Source: RFSX01 sp965230215 (GTDB lineage: Bacteria; Bacteroidota; Bacteroidia; Chitinophagales; Saprospiraceae). From it: a stretch of 64,000 nucleotides of DNA. Where the stretch lies: positions 1,736,001 through 1,800,000 of the forward strand of contig CBDDKN010000001.1 of the NCBI GenBank assembly GCA_965230215.1. The letters are read 5' to 3'. This document shows, one piece after another, positions 7,883-16,679 of the stretch (position 1 is its first letter; the number at the start of each line of letters is the position of its first letter). The position numbers were made by a program, and so were the translations under genes. The notes below the pieces were generated by a model, which did not search any database, had not been told where the DNA came from, and saw only the letters and a program-made list of their open reading frames with translations.

Positions 7883-8809
7883 CTATTCCCCGAGAAAAGA
7901 GATATTCCTTTTTAAACCTGAATAACCTGTTCTTTTGACGGCTGAGCCGTGAAATAGTTCATTGAATTCATCTTCTGTAAGCTCTTGCCAATCCTTCCTG
8001 TTTAATGCCAGCAATCGTTCAGATGGATGAAATTCAGCTTCTGAATTATTGCTCGAAAATCTATTCCATGGACATACGTCCTGACAAATATCACAACCAA
8101 ACATCCAATCTTCCATCTTGCCCTGAAATTCGGAAGGGATCTCTTCATCTTTCAATTCGATTGTAAGATATGAGATACACTTACTGGCATCAAGTACAAA
8201 TCCTTCTTCAGCAATAGCATCTGTGGGACAGGCATCAATGCAACGTGTACAGGTTCCACAGTAATCCCGCATTGGCGTATCGTAAGCCAATTCAAAATCA
8301 ACAAAAACTTCCGCAAGAAAAAAGTAAGATCCCTTTTGAGGGTGGATCAATAATGTATTTTTTCCAATCCACCCCAGACCGGCCCGCTTCGCCAAATCTC
8401 TCTCCATAACCGGTGCTGAATCTACAAAGGGTCTATAGTTGAACTCACCTATAGACTCCTGTAAATCACGAATTACATGCTTGATCCGCTTCTTTATAAC
8501 TTTATGGTAATCTCTGCCAAAGGCATAACTCGCCAATTTGGGCGCATCAGGTTTTTGCTTAAGATCGGTGTGATAATTATAGGCCAGACAGATGATTGAT
8601 TTTGTGCCCGGCAACAACTCTTCCGGGCTGGTTCGCTTATCAAAATGATTTTCCATATAGGACATCTTGCCGTGATAACCCAAGTCGAGCCACTCCTGCA
8701 AGCGTCTTGCTTCTTCTTCAAGCTTAGTCGGTCTGGCAATGCCTATGGATAAAAATCCGGCTTCCAGAAAACTTTGCTTTATCAAGGCTGTCTTTTGATC
8801 CAGCTGCAT
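7883..8809 (-). CDS. queG: epoxyqueuosine reductase
   Basis: A 308-residue QueG that reduces epoxyqueuosine to queuosine in the wobble position of tRNAs using cobalamin and two 4Fe-4S clusters. The N-terminal cobalamin-dependent domain contains SYAFGRDYHKVIKKR and the VDSAPVMERDLAKRAGLGWIGKNT signature split over residues 128-151. The clusters are bound by CGTCTRCIDACP (about 185-196) and CDICQDVCPWN (about 240-250). The C-terminal HEAT extension seen in some members is absent. The ATG lies 9 bases after the stop of the upstream gene. Confidence 0.95.
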   Translation of the reverse strand: MQLDQKTALIKQSFLEAGFLSIGIARPTKLEEEARRLQEWLDLGYHGKMSYMENHFDKRTSPEELLPGTKSIICLAYNYHTDLKQKPDAPKLASYAFGRDYHKVIKKRIKHVIRDLQESIGEFNYRPFVDSAPVMERDLAKRAGLGWIGKNTLLIHPQKGSYFFLAEVFVDFELAYDTPMRDYCGTCTRCIDACPTDAIAEEGFVLDASKCISYLTIELKDEEIPSEFQGKMEDWMFGCDICQDVCPWNRFSSNNSEAEFHPSERLLALNRKDWQELTEDEFNELFHGSAVKRTGYSGLKRNISFLGE

Positions 8810-8818
8810 AGAACGCTA

Positions 8819-9415
8819 CTAGCTGTTTTTAATTTCGTTCCAGGTACTGAATAAGCTCTCCTGATCAGGAAGGTCATCAGGAACCTCTCTCAGTGGTTCC
8901 GTTTCAGTAAGATACTGATGTAAGTCTGAAGGTAAACTTTGATACAACTGAGTGCCCTTTGTTTTCCATGCTATCATCTCATCAGAGACTTCCTTTACTA
9001 TCTTTGCAGGGTTGCCTACTACCAATGAACGTGAAGGTATAATGGTATCTGCCTTTATAAAAGCTAGTGCACCAACGATGCTTTCATCACCAAGTTCTAC
9101 CCTGTCCATAACAACTGCATTCATGCCGATCAAGGTATTACGGCCAATATGCGCTCCATGAATGATGGCACCATGACCTATGTGTGCAGACTCTTCAAGT
9201 ATCACTTTTACACCAGGGAACATATGAATTGTACAGTTTTCTTGAACGTTACAACCGTCTTTGATGATTATACCGCCCCAATCGCCCCGGATAGCTGCGC
9301 CTGGGCCAATATAGACATCTTTACCAATGATGACATTACCGGTCACTGCAGCTTGTGGATGCACAAATGATGACTCATGAACAACTGGTGTAAAATCCTT
9401 GAATTTGTAAATCAT
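8819..9415 (-). CDS. gamma-carbonic anhydrase family hexapeptide-repeat protein
   Basis: A left-handed beta-helix protein of the gamma-CA / YrdA / PaaY type: repeated hexapeptides such as VIGKDVYIGPGAAIRG, then CTIHMFPG and AHIGHGAIIHGAHIGRNTLIG with the His residues that bind a metal between subunits of the trimer. Many such proteins have weak or no carbonic anhydrase activity, so the substrate is open. I place the start at ATG 9413-9415 (MIYKFKDF); an upstream TTG at 9430 would add five residues without support. CAAATTTA at 9419-9426 matches a leftward -7 element but lies almost on the start, so a leaderless message or chance is possible. Confidence 0.85.
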   Translation of the reverse strand: MIYKFKDFTPVVHESSFVHPQAAVTGNVIIGKDVYIGPGAAIRGDWGGIIIKDGCNVQENCTIHMFPGVKVILEESAHIGHGAIIHGAHIGRNTLIGMNAVVMDRVELGDESIVGALAFIKADTIIPSRSLVVGNPAKIVKEVSDEMIAWKTKGTQLYQSLPSDLHQYLTETEPLREVPDDLPDQESLFSTWNEIKNS

Positions 9416-9472
9416 ATACAAATTTAACAATTACAAAGACCAAGGCCATATGAAGAATTAGCCTGGGGGAAA

Positions 9473-10117
9473 TTAATAGAATATATAACTCGCTGTAAGC
9501 CTAAAACTGAGAAATCGAAAGTCAACAGTATCTCCCGGATCATACTCATTACCGTTAACTTTTACATTGGAATAATTACCCATCCTACCCGAAACATTAA
9601 GTCCAAGCGAAAACTCAGGCGTAATGAAATAATTGACACCAGCACCAACGCCAAATGCCAGTCCACGCAGTACCATTTCAGCATCATCATATAAGGTCAT
9701 TCCACCCTCCTGGATAAATACAGGCTCAAGCTTAAGGCTGGTGGTACCAATTGCAGCTTGAGCATATGGACGCCATCTCTGCAAGCTGGCACCAAAAAAA
9801 TACCTGCCTCCAACATCTATACTTTCTGTTCTATAAATATCCCAATCAGGTGATCCGGCAAACTTGGCCCTCGAGTAGCTGATAAACACTTCAATAGAAC
9901 TATTGGTACCATATGCGAGATCAAAACCGAAACCATTCCCACTGGAATCATCACTTGCTATATCACCTATGAAAAATGAGTTAGAGTCCCAACTATCCAT
10001 AGACCCAAATAGGCTGAGTTTAAAACCTGTTGTATTGGAAAGTATATCCTGACTCTGTCCCTGTCCCAGGATCAGAAAGGTAAAAACGACGATTAGAAAT
10101 TTAGCTTGTTTCATCAT
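9473..10117 (-). CDS. small outer-membrane beta-barrel protein
   Basis: A 214-residue protein with a signal peptide (cleavage probably after GQSQ) followed by about eight amphipathic strands ending in an aromatic (SYIFY), as in OmpA/OmpW-like barrels. Examples are FGFDLAYGT, IDVGGRYFFGA and FGVGAGVNYFITPEFSLG. The ATG overlaps the TGA of the upstream membrane-protein gene (ATGA overlap at 10114-10117), so translation is probably coupled and the barrel belongs with the patatin-TIR operon. It could serve as an envelope partner or sensor; no ligand is evident. Confidence 0.75.
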   Translation of the reverse strand: MMKQAKFLIVVFTFLILGQGQSQDILSNTTGFKLSLFGSMDSWDSNSFFIGDIASDDSSGNGFGFDLAYGTNSSIEVFISYSRAKFAGSPDWDIYRTESIDVGGRYFFGASLQRWRPYAQAAIGTTSLKLEPVFIQEGGMTLYDDAEMVLRGLAFGVGAGVNYFITPEFSLGLNVSGRMGNYSNVKVNGNEYDPGDTVDFRFLSFRLTASYIFY

Positions 10118-10914
10118 AGTGGTATTTGAATTCTGGCAGTTGCTGATTTGAGTTTTAATTTAGTCAATTTTGTGCCTTTCGTAAATATAATTTCCTTCTT
10201 TTTCTTATTTGAATAACTTGGATATTGAATTGCCATCCAATCACCAGAAACATTCTCGACAGCATCTATTTCAATCGACAAAGTCGCCCTTGAGTTTCCA
10301 TAGGAGGCTTTGACATCATTAACCTTTCCCCTGACACGTGCCCCCTTTTCTATAATCAATATATCCGATACTTTTATTTCATTGAGGCACCTGAGGAATA
10401 CTTCCTGACCAAGTTCAGCTCTGTTAGAAGAAATATCTTCTGTAAATTCTGCTTCGATAAATTGCGTCATGACGGGAAACTCTGCCCATTTGTAACGAAT
10501 CTTTGTCTCTTCAGTATCAGACGCTCTTTCCTTCGGTTGCTCAGATAGGGGGTCTTTGCTATTATCTAAGTCTTTTTCATTGGATTCCTCTTTACTCAAT
10601 GGATTTGTCTCCTCTGTTTTCTCTTCTGTGTCTTTTGGTATTCTTCGTGTTTCTTTCTTTACGGGTGTTACTGGGCTGAGCTTATTGTTTTGCTCTTCAA
10701 CTATTTTTCTACCATCTGAACCACTGGCCCGCTTCTCTTCATCAGGTTCATTTTTCTGATCAATACTAGACTCCATATCCTCATTGGGTTTAGGATTTGC
10801 CTGTGTTTCATCTCCATCCATCGGCATATGTTCAGAGGTCAATTCTGTCACACTTCCATCAGAACTGTCTTCAGAAACTGCAAACTGGGTATAAGCCAAG
10901 TACACAACCGCCAA
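10114..10914 (-). CDS. single-pass membrane protein with low-complexity linker, start uncertain
   Basis: As drawn from a TTG (10912-10914) the protein begins inside a hydrophobic stretch, which is unnatural. In the same frame the codons just upstream read KYRSWKWFLLIPLL, completing a basic-flanked membrane helix, but they contain no ATG or GTG. The frame is open to 11031, overlapping the end of the TIR gene. After the helix come about 120 residues rich in E, K, S and D, then a C-terminal beta-rich domain (GQEVFLRCLNEIKV, IIEKGARVRGKVNDV, RATLSIEIDAVENVSGDW) that resembles TraM/TrbI-like domains, by eye only. Likely topology is N-in with the domain in the periplasm. It could be the second half of a TIR fusion broken by a -1 shift. 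Confidence 0.6.
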   Translation of the reverse strand: MAVVYLAYTQFAVSEDSSDGSVTELTSEHMPMDGDETQANPKPNEDMESSIDQKNEPDEEKRASGSDGRKIVEEQNNKLSPVTPVKKETRRIPKDTEEKTEETNPLSKEESNEKDLDNSKDPLSEQPKERASDTEETKIRYKWAEFPVMTQFIEAEFTEDISSNRAELGQEVFLRCLNEIKVSDILIIEKGARVRGKVNDVKASYGNSRATLSIEIDAVENVSGDWMAIQYPSYSNKKKKEIIFTKGTKLTKLKLKSATARIQIPL

Positions 10915-10922
10915 TAACGGAA

Positions 10923-11606
10923 TCAGGAGAAACCACTTCCATGAACGATATTTTTCTTTGTTTTTGCATAGGTGGACGGAGCTGCCGATATTTCCTCTTG
11001 TCCAGGCGACCCAGCTGCAGTTGTAAAACGCTCATGCTTCTCCCCTAGCTTTTTTCTTACAGCAGCAATAAGTTGTTCAAAATCTGAATCCTTGTGTAAT
11101 TTGATATTCAGCGTATTGATATCCTTAAGAATAGATGTCAGTTTGGCTATCTTATTTCGAATGCTATTATAGAGATTTAAATCCTCCGTTATACCTTCAA
11201 TATGACTCAGCGTCTTCAATTCGCGAATCTTATTTTCAAGTTCGGTAGTTTGCTCTTCCCAATATTTGACCAACTCCAACCTGTCCGTAGATTTAGCAAT
11301 ATTCACCTCATCCAATACCACGGGAAATATGCGCTCCATGATATTCTTATTCTCATAAATCTGCAACAATTCAAACATGCAATATTCAGAATGCAAGTAC
11401 TTCTGACTCACCACAACGATTATAGCATCCGCCTGACCTAAATTTTCCATAAAGGATCTTATGCTTTCCCGATATCCCAGATCCTTTTTATCGAGAATAA
11501 CATTAATGCCTTCCTGCTCACATTTTTTCAGAATGGCCTGTACAATATTCTCACTTTCACCTCCCCAGGCATGTGATATGTATATGGCGGGATGTTGTGA
11601 AGACAT
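10923..11606 (-). CDS. TIR-domain protein
   Basis: A 227-residue protein. Residues 6-110 form a TIR domain: IYISHAWGGES (strand A), a helix, INVILDKKDLG, IIVVVSQKYLHSEYC and PVVLDE. E79 in CMFEL sits where the catalytic Glu of NAD-cleaving TIR domains lies. A helical, probably coiled-coil stretch follows (about 115-195), then a low-complexity tail. TIR enzymes of bacteria cut NAD or make cyclic ADP-ribose signals in phage defence; that role here is inference. The ATG lies 2 bases after the patatin stop. The end overlaps, in another frame, codons that would complete the membrane helix of the next gene. Confidence 0.85.
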   Translation of the reverse strand: MSSQHPAIYISHAWGGESENIVQAILKKCEQEGINVILDKKDLGYRESIRSFMENLGQADAIIVVVSQKYLHSEYCMFELLQIYENKNIMERIFPVVLDEVNIAKSTDRLELVKYWEEQTTELENKIRELKTLSHIEGITEDLNLYNSIRNKIAKLTSILKDINTLNIKLHKDSDFEQLIAAVRKKLGEKHERFTTAAGSPGQEEISAAPSTYAKTKKNIVHGSGFS

Positions 11607-11608
11607 GA

Positions 11609-12976
11609 TTAGGCTTTTTCGTAGGTTTTCTTGAAGATCTCTCTGTCACAAACGTAAAGCTCCCCATCAATACCCTTCATCAAATAGTCACCAGCCTTAC
11701 CACGCATCAAACCTTCCATTGTTTCCACCTCAAACACCTCATCAATTTGAACTGCTTCAACTGGATTTCTCTTCTTCAATACCTTTTCAAATTCCAGTTT
11801 ATGCCTCTTGTTTTGCGTAAATCTGAGTACACCTTCATCCGCTGATCGTCCCAAATCAAACACGCTAGGAATATGTTGATTCCTGACCTGCTTTTCAGCT
11901 GCTTTCTCACCAATTTCTGCCAGGACATTGATATTGCGAGAATTATCCATGGCGCTGACCTCTCTTATCTTCTTATTTGAAAAGTCAAATCCCAGTTTCG
12001 AAAGTTCCTCCTGATTGAATGTGACATCATAGCGCAAGTAACTCAATGCATGCTTTCCGTTAAGGCTGTCATATTTAAGATCTCCAACTTCGCTATCTAT
12101 TTTTTGGGCTGTGGGAGAATCTGACAGAATTTGCATCAACAGCTGATTGTAGTAATTGGCATCGGTCATAAAGTGATCCGGCAGCATACCTGCCCAACTC
12201 AACAGATTCATTTTGTTGAGATCGGCTTGTGAATATTTTTGAACCAACAAGCCAGTCCCCACAGATACCATAAACAAATTGTCAGGACCCATTGGCCAAT
12301 GGAATGGAAAACCACGCAAAGTAGCTACAAGCAATAATGTAAGAGAAGGATTATTAGCCATACTGATACCACCATCAATAAATGTCCCGGTCTCCCCTTC
12401 ACCCAACTCCATATTTATGGGTAAGAAGTAGGTAGGTGCCGCACTGCTGGCCCGCACAATTTTCCAAAGGTCAAGGTCTTTGTTTTGTTTAAAAAATTTG
12501 GCCTCGGGATGATTGATAAATGGCCAGGTACTGAATGTATCAGCTCTTTTTGTGACGATACACAGTCCTGTCTTGATCCTTTCCTGATCTCCCAGTTTTA
12601 TATCACCGATGACACTCCTCAATGCCTTTCGTAAAGGCCGAATATCATAGCGCTCCCCTTTTGACAGATAATGAATGATACTTTTCTTCTTGCCGAAGAT
12701 ATTATCTGCCATTTCGAAGTAATAGCTTTTCAGTTCAGATGCACTCATCCCCATAGCCAATCCCGTAGCGATTATTGAGCCTGTACTGGTACCACCTATT
12801 AAATCGAAATAATCGCAAAGAAGGAGCGAATCGTTGTTGTGGCGTTTGCGCAGCAAAGCTTCCAAACGCTCCAGAAAGCCTAAGGTCAGAATTCCCCTGA
12901 CACCTCCACCATCGAGAGCCAGAATACGTTTGGGCCCTGGCCTATCAAATCTTTCTAACAAAGGACTCTTGCTCAT
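11609..12976 (-). CDS. patatin-like phospholipase with C-terminal PGDYG-like domain
   Basis: A 455-residue protein whose first 300 residues are a patatin-type lipase: oxyanion loop DGGGVRG (22-28), nucleophile elbow GTSTG (S64) and dyad Asp in DGG (D201). Patatins hydrolyse acyl chains from membrane lipids, and CapV-type relatives are effectors of phage-defence systems. The last 45 residues (MRGKAGDYLMKGIDGELYVC) resemble the small PGDYG/RyR-like domain. There is no signal peptide, so it should act in the cytosol. It starts 73 bases after the M1 peptidase and is followed at 2 bases by the TIR gene, so the pair is almost certainly co-translated. Confidence 0.88.
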   Translation of the reverse strand: MSKSPLLERFDRPGPKRILALDGGGVRGILTLGFLERLEALLRKRHNNDSLLLCDYFDLIGGTSTGSIIATGLAMGMSASELKSYYFEMADNIFGKKKSIIHYLSKGERYDIRPLRKALRSVIGDIKLGDQERIKTGLCIVTKRADTFSTWPFINHPEAKFFKQNKDLDLWKIVRASSAAPTYFLPINMELGEGETGTFIDGGISMANNPSLTLLLVATLRGFPFHWPMGPDNLFMVSVGTGLLVQKYSQADLNKMNLLSWAGMLPDHFMTDANYYNQLLMQILSDSPTAQKIDSEVGDLKYDSLNGKHALSYLRYDVTFNQEELSKLGFDFSNKKIREVSAMDNSRNINVLAEIGEKAAEKQVRNQHIPSVFDLGRSADEGVLRFTQNKRHKLEFEKVLKKRNPVEAVQIDEVFEVETMEGLMRGKAGDYLMKGIDGELYVCDREIFKKTYEKA

Positions 12977-13049
12977 AAGTTTGGATTAGGATATCAATTT
13001 AACAAATTCAAAGCTTGATTCCTAAACGCACGAATCATTATTGGATCAC

Positions 13050-16022
13050 TTATTCAAACAATCTGGAAGGTTGATCCGTATAGGACCAAGGATTGATGCG
13101 TGACAGGTCCAATTTAAAGCTCAATCTATTCAAAGGGCTGCTGGAATTGTAGCTTTGGTCTATAAGATCAGAGTTGATTAATGGAATATACAATCCAAAG
13201 AAATCGCCTATTTCAATGGCGAATCCAGCACTATAGAAAAACCGGGGCTTCAACTCTTCGGACGCCAGCTCTTTTGTTGATGAGACCGCCAGATCACAAT
13301 AAGGTCTTAAGCTAATATTCTTATATAGGATAGGTAAGTCAGATTTAAGATTCAATGCCAGCATGTAGTCATTACTCAAACCAATGCGGTTGGCCGCACC
13401 AAGAGCTGATTTAAAGCCACCGTCTCTCATATATATCTGCCTTGAGGACCCACCCTGATCGCCAAATCTATCGAAATATATTTCTGAGTATAATTGATCA
13501 TTATACCCTTGTGCAGATAGAGCCATACTGCCTCGGGTGAATGAATTAGCAAAAGAACTGGATTCTCTTCGATCATTCATCAAAAAATACCCCGCAAAAA
13601 ATCTCACAAAAAATTTATTGTTCTCGTGGTAGTAAATCTTATGATCCCAATCCAAAGTCAATCTCAAATATTTAAACGGATCATCACTGACCGGAGAATC
13701 ATAACTCTCATATTGTAGCAAAGCGGAAAAGCGGGATTGACGAAGCGGCGCAAATGTTATTGAACTGTATCCCAATTGATGGACACCAAAATAATCATAT
13801 GCTTCATCGCCTTCAATTAAACTAGCGTTCTCCTGGGAAATCCAATGATATCGATAAAAAACTTTAGAATAATTGAACATGTCCTTTTTAAAATGAAATT
13901 CCAATCCTGGCTTCACAGTTGCATAAGATAACTTCTCCTCAAATCCTTGTGCTCCATTTGTGAAAAAATTAAACCTCCGTCCCTGCAAGGTCAAGCTCAG
14001 TTTGCGAAAAGGCCCCTGGCGCTCTTTGCTCAAGAAGTCTTTTTCCATGAAAAAAGCCCCGGTAAATTCATTGCTTCCAAATGCGTAAGATGGACTGATC
14101 ACATACCTGAAACTGTTCTGTGGAAAAACAGACTGATAGAAACTCAAACCAGTCATAATACCATCCGTTTCATTATAAAAAACATGTGGCATTACACCCA
14201 TCGATTTCTTTCCAGGGTTCTCAATGAAATTGGCCAACTTCACTTTTGGAAATAATCTACTTCGACCTGATGCATTATTGTACAGGTCTAAATCATGCAA
14301 TGCATTTTTTTCATTTAAGCTCACTGTTTTGATCTCACCTGGTGGCAACGCTATGCTTTGTTCTTTCTCTCCATTAGATTTATACCATGAAGAAAGAAAG
14401 AGCTTATCCTGTTGATTATAGCAAGATAGCTTAAGCGGCATTCTATGATCATAGGATCTTGTCAATTCGATCTTATCACCTTTCATTGATATACGATCAT
14501 CAAGCAGATGTTTATCCTGAATAAAATCCACAAAGAACCAATCCAATTCTTCTCCTTGAACCGACTCGAATACAGCTTTGACATCACTATTGTAAACATG
14601 CTTATGTGAATACAATCGAAACAATCTTCTTATCGCTGAATCGAATTTATCCTTCCCCATATAATCCCTTAGAAACATGAGCCCCACCCGCATCTTGATA
14701 TAGTTCGCGGACAGATAGTTCAATACATCATCACCTTTTTTAGAATCAAATATTGATTTGCTGTAGCCATTGCGTTCCAGATTCAACATTGATAAAGCCT
14801 GCAAATCCAGGTCGCTTCCATCTATGATTTCCGCCAAAGAAAACGCCTCTTCGAAATGACCATGCTCATAAAAGCTTCTGTCATACAGATAATCATACAA
14901 TGAGGCAAAGCCTTCATCAATCCACGGCTCGGCCCTTTCATTACTTCCAAGTAAACTGTAAAACCACTGATGTGCAGTTTCATGCGCGATCAAATGATCC
15001 AGGCGCTGATCACATTCCATGTAACTCAATATGGTTAACATTGGGTACTCCATTCCACCCATGTCTTCACTGTCAGACTCAATAATGGTTAATTGTGGAT
15101 ATGGATAATCAATGATATTCTCAGATAAAAAACTGAGTGCATTTCTTGCGTACTTGAATGTTTCGTTCCAACAATCGTTATCTTCCTTAACAAATAAATT
15201 GATGGCTACCGTCCTGTCATTCAGTTCCATACTTTCCCTGTAAGGGATATAAGTCTCACTCGCAAAAAAAGCAAAATCATGAACCCGTTCCGCCGTATAT
15301 ACCAGCGTGCGTTTCCGGTTTGCAATATCAAACTTGGCGCGAGCGTCATCCGGAACACCAGTCGCTGCAACTGAATAAGAAATGGGAATGGTCAACTCCA
15401 AATCATAATCACCATATTCAGAATAAAACTCACCAATGGAAAGATATGGCATCTGATGCCATCCAGACTTGTCAAAAACAGCAGGTTTTGGATACCACTG
15501 TGTCATTCGAAATAGGCTGTCCTTAACCCCTGGCCGATCAAAAGCATAAGGAATCCTCATATCGAACGCAACTTGAATATATGATCTGGACTTAGCTTTT
15601 ATAGCTTGGTCTAATTTGATGAACACGATGTCCTTATGAAGCCCAAGGGAATCCGAGTAATATTCATAATCGAGCGTCTTTCCTTCAATGCTAAAGTTAA
15701 GCGCTTCATAACCACCCCTGGATTCCTCATTAGAAAAATGAAATGCTCGGTTGCCCAATAATAGTTGCTGCTTAGCGAAAGCAGAATTTTTATCGGAGAA
15801 CGCATTCATCCAAACATGGAAAAACAGTGTATCCAGGTCCTGGTTTGAGTCATTATAGTAACTGATATCCGCTACCGCCGTAAGCCGCCTTTCTTCTGGA
15901 AGAAGTTCTGCTTGAATGCGATAATCCACTTTCTGTTGGAATGAATCCTGAGCTTTCGCCGAAGCGCACAGCATTATGCTCAAATAAATAACTATAAGTT
16001 GAAAAGAGGATTGAAAGCTCAA
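13050..16022 (-). CDS. M1-family metallopeptidase fused to a probable outer-membrane beta-barrel
   Basis: A 990-residue secreted protein with a signal peptide (cleavage near SAKAQ). The first half is an M1 aminopeptidase-like gluzincin: N-terminal beta-domain, substrate motif GGMEYP, zinc site HETAHQW (about residue 345) and the third ligand in WIDEGFASLYDY. From about residue 600 onward the sequence becomes alternating strands rich in aromatics and glycine (FTGAFFMEKDF, LSLTLQGRRFNFF, KFFVRFFAGYFLM) ending in LSFKLDLSRINPW, which looks like a membrane barrel. The fusion would tether the peptidase to the outer membrane. It is the first gene of the long leftward array and is divergent from a lipoprotein gene 41 bases away. 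Confidence 0.82.
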   Translation of the reverse strand: MSFQSSFQLIVIYLSIMLCASAKAQDSFQQKVDYRIQAELLPEERRLTAVADISYYNDSNQDLDTLFFHVWMNAFSDKNSAFAKQQLLLGNRAFHFSNEESRGGYEALNFSIEGKTLDYEYYSDSLGLHKDIVFIKLDQAIKAKSRSYIQVAFDMRIPYAFDRPGVKDSLFRMTQWYPKPAVFDKSGWHQMPYLSIGEFYSEYGDYDLELTIPISYSVAATGVPDDARAKFDIANRKRTLVYTAERVHDFAFFASETYIPYRESMELNDRTVAINLFVKEDNDCWNETFKYARNALSFLSENIIDYPYPQLTIIESDSEDMGGMEYPMLTILSYMECDQRLDHLIAHETAHQWFYSLLGSNERAEPWIDEGFASLYDYLYDRSFYEHGHFEEAFSLAEIIDGSDLDLQALSMLNLERNGYSKSIFDSKKGDDVLNYLSANYIKMRVGLMFLRDYMGKDKFDSAIRRLFRLYSHKHVYNSDVKAVFESVQGEELDWFFVDFIQDKHLLDDRISMKGDKIELTRSYDHRMPLKLSCYNQQDKLFLSSWYKSNGEKEQSIALPPGEIKTVSLNEKNALHDLDLYNNASGRSRLFPKVKLANFIENPGKKSMGVMPHVFYNETDGIMTGLSFYQSVFPQNSFRYVISPSYAFGSNEFTGAFFMEKDFLSKERQGPFRKLSLTLQGRRFNFFTNGAQGFEEKLSYATVKPGLEFHFKKDMFNYSKVFYRYHWISQENASLIEGDEAYDYFGVHQLGYSSITFAPLRQSRFSALLQYESYDSPVSDDPFKYLRLTLDWDHKIYYHENNKFFVRFFAGYFLMNDRRESSSFANSFTRGSMALSAQGYNDQLYSEIYFDRFGDQGGSSRQIYMRDGGFKSALGAANRIGLSNDYMLALNLKSDLPILYKNISLRPYCDLAVSSTKELASEELKPRFFYSAGFAIEIGDFFGLYIPLINSDLIDQSYNSSSPLNRLSFKLDLSRINPWSYTDQPSRLFE

Positions 16023-16063
16023 AATATTTAATTTACAATCTCTAAAGTAAGATAATCCAAGTT

Positions 16064-16624
16064 ATGTATAAAGTGATTTGCCTTGTATTGGTTTGCATAG
16101 GACTAAGCTATTGCAAAGCCAAAAAGTTACCCATGGATAATTCATCTTCAATAGAATATGATTTTCCACTGGACTGGATTGGCCATTATGAAGGCGAACT
16201 ATTGATATATAATCAACAGCAGGATACCACAAGCGTCATAATGCAACTGGATATATCCTATCCTGACAATACCGGATATTACCCCTGGACCATTAGATAT
16301 GGGGAGAACGATCTGAGAGCCTATGGACTCGAAGCCATCAATCCACAAATAGGCCACTACAGAATCGATGAGTTTAACAGCATCAAACTCGATGGATTTT
16401 ATAACGCTGGCCATTTTACAAGTCGTTTTGAAGTATTGGGTTCAGATATCCTTGTAGATTATCAAAGAATCAAAGGCGGAATTGAAGTACTCTTCTATAT
16501 CTCCAGAGCCATGCCAATGGAAATTTCGGGTGGAGCTGTTTTCGGTACTGACACCATTCCAGAGGTGAATAGCTACAATATTGTCGCATTCCAAAAGGCT
16601 TTTCTAAAAAAATCGGAAGATTAA
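16064..16624 (+). CDS. hypothetical lipoprotein, 186 aa
   Basis: The N-terminus is a lipoprotein signal with the lipobox LSYC (C17). The mature part contains DWIGHYEGELLIY and a series of strand-like segments such as WTIRYGEND, FNSIKLDGFYNAGHFTSRF and GIEVLFYISRAM, suggesting a small beta-barrel or lipocalin-like fold of the kind that measures or binds something at the membrane. No family is recognised. It is divergent from the M1 peptidase gene and 55 bases before cysQ, which has its own promoter element. Confidence 0.7.
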   Translation: MYKVICLVLVCIGLSYCKAKKLPMDNSSSIEYDFPLDWIGHYEGELLIYNQQQDTTSVIMQLDISYPDNTGYYPWTIRYGENDLRAYGLEAINPQIGHYRIDEFNSIKLDGFYNAGHFTSRFEVLGSDILVDYQRIKGGIEVLFYISRAMPMEISGGAVFGTDTIPEVNSYNIVAFQKAFLKKSED

Positions 16625-16654
16625 AATTAATAATCAGCAAGACACGTTACTGAT

Positions 16655-16662
16655 TATATTTG
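16655..16662 (+). promoter_or_regulatory. -7 element upstream of cysQ
   Basis: TATATTTG matches the Bacteroidota consensus TAnnTTTG 17 bases before the ATG. No convincing TTG lies at the usual distance upstream, so the assignment rests on the -7 box alone. Confidence 0.5.
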
Positions 16663-16679
16663 CAGCTCAAATAAGGAAT

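Noticed and set aside
10950..10975. Programmed -1 frameshift signal at the TIR end
   Set aside because: The A-rich stretch does not contain a canonical X XXY YYZ heptamer in the TIR frame, so I report the split only as a possibility.
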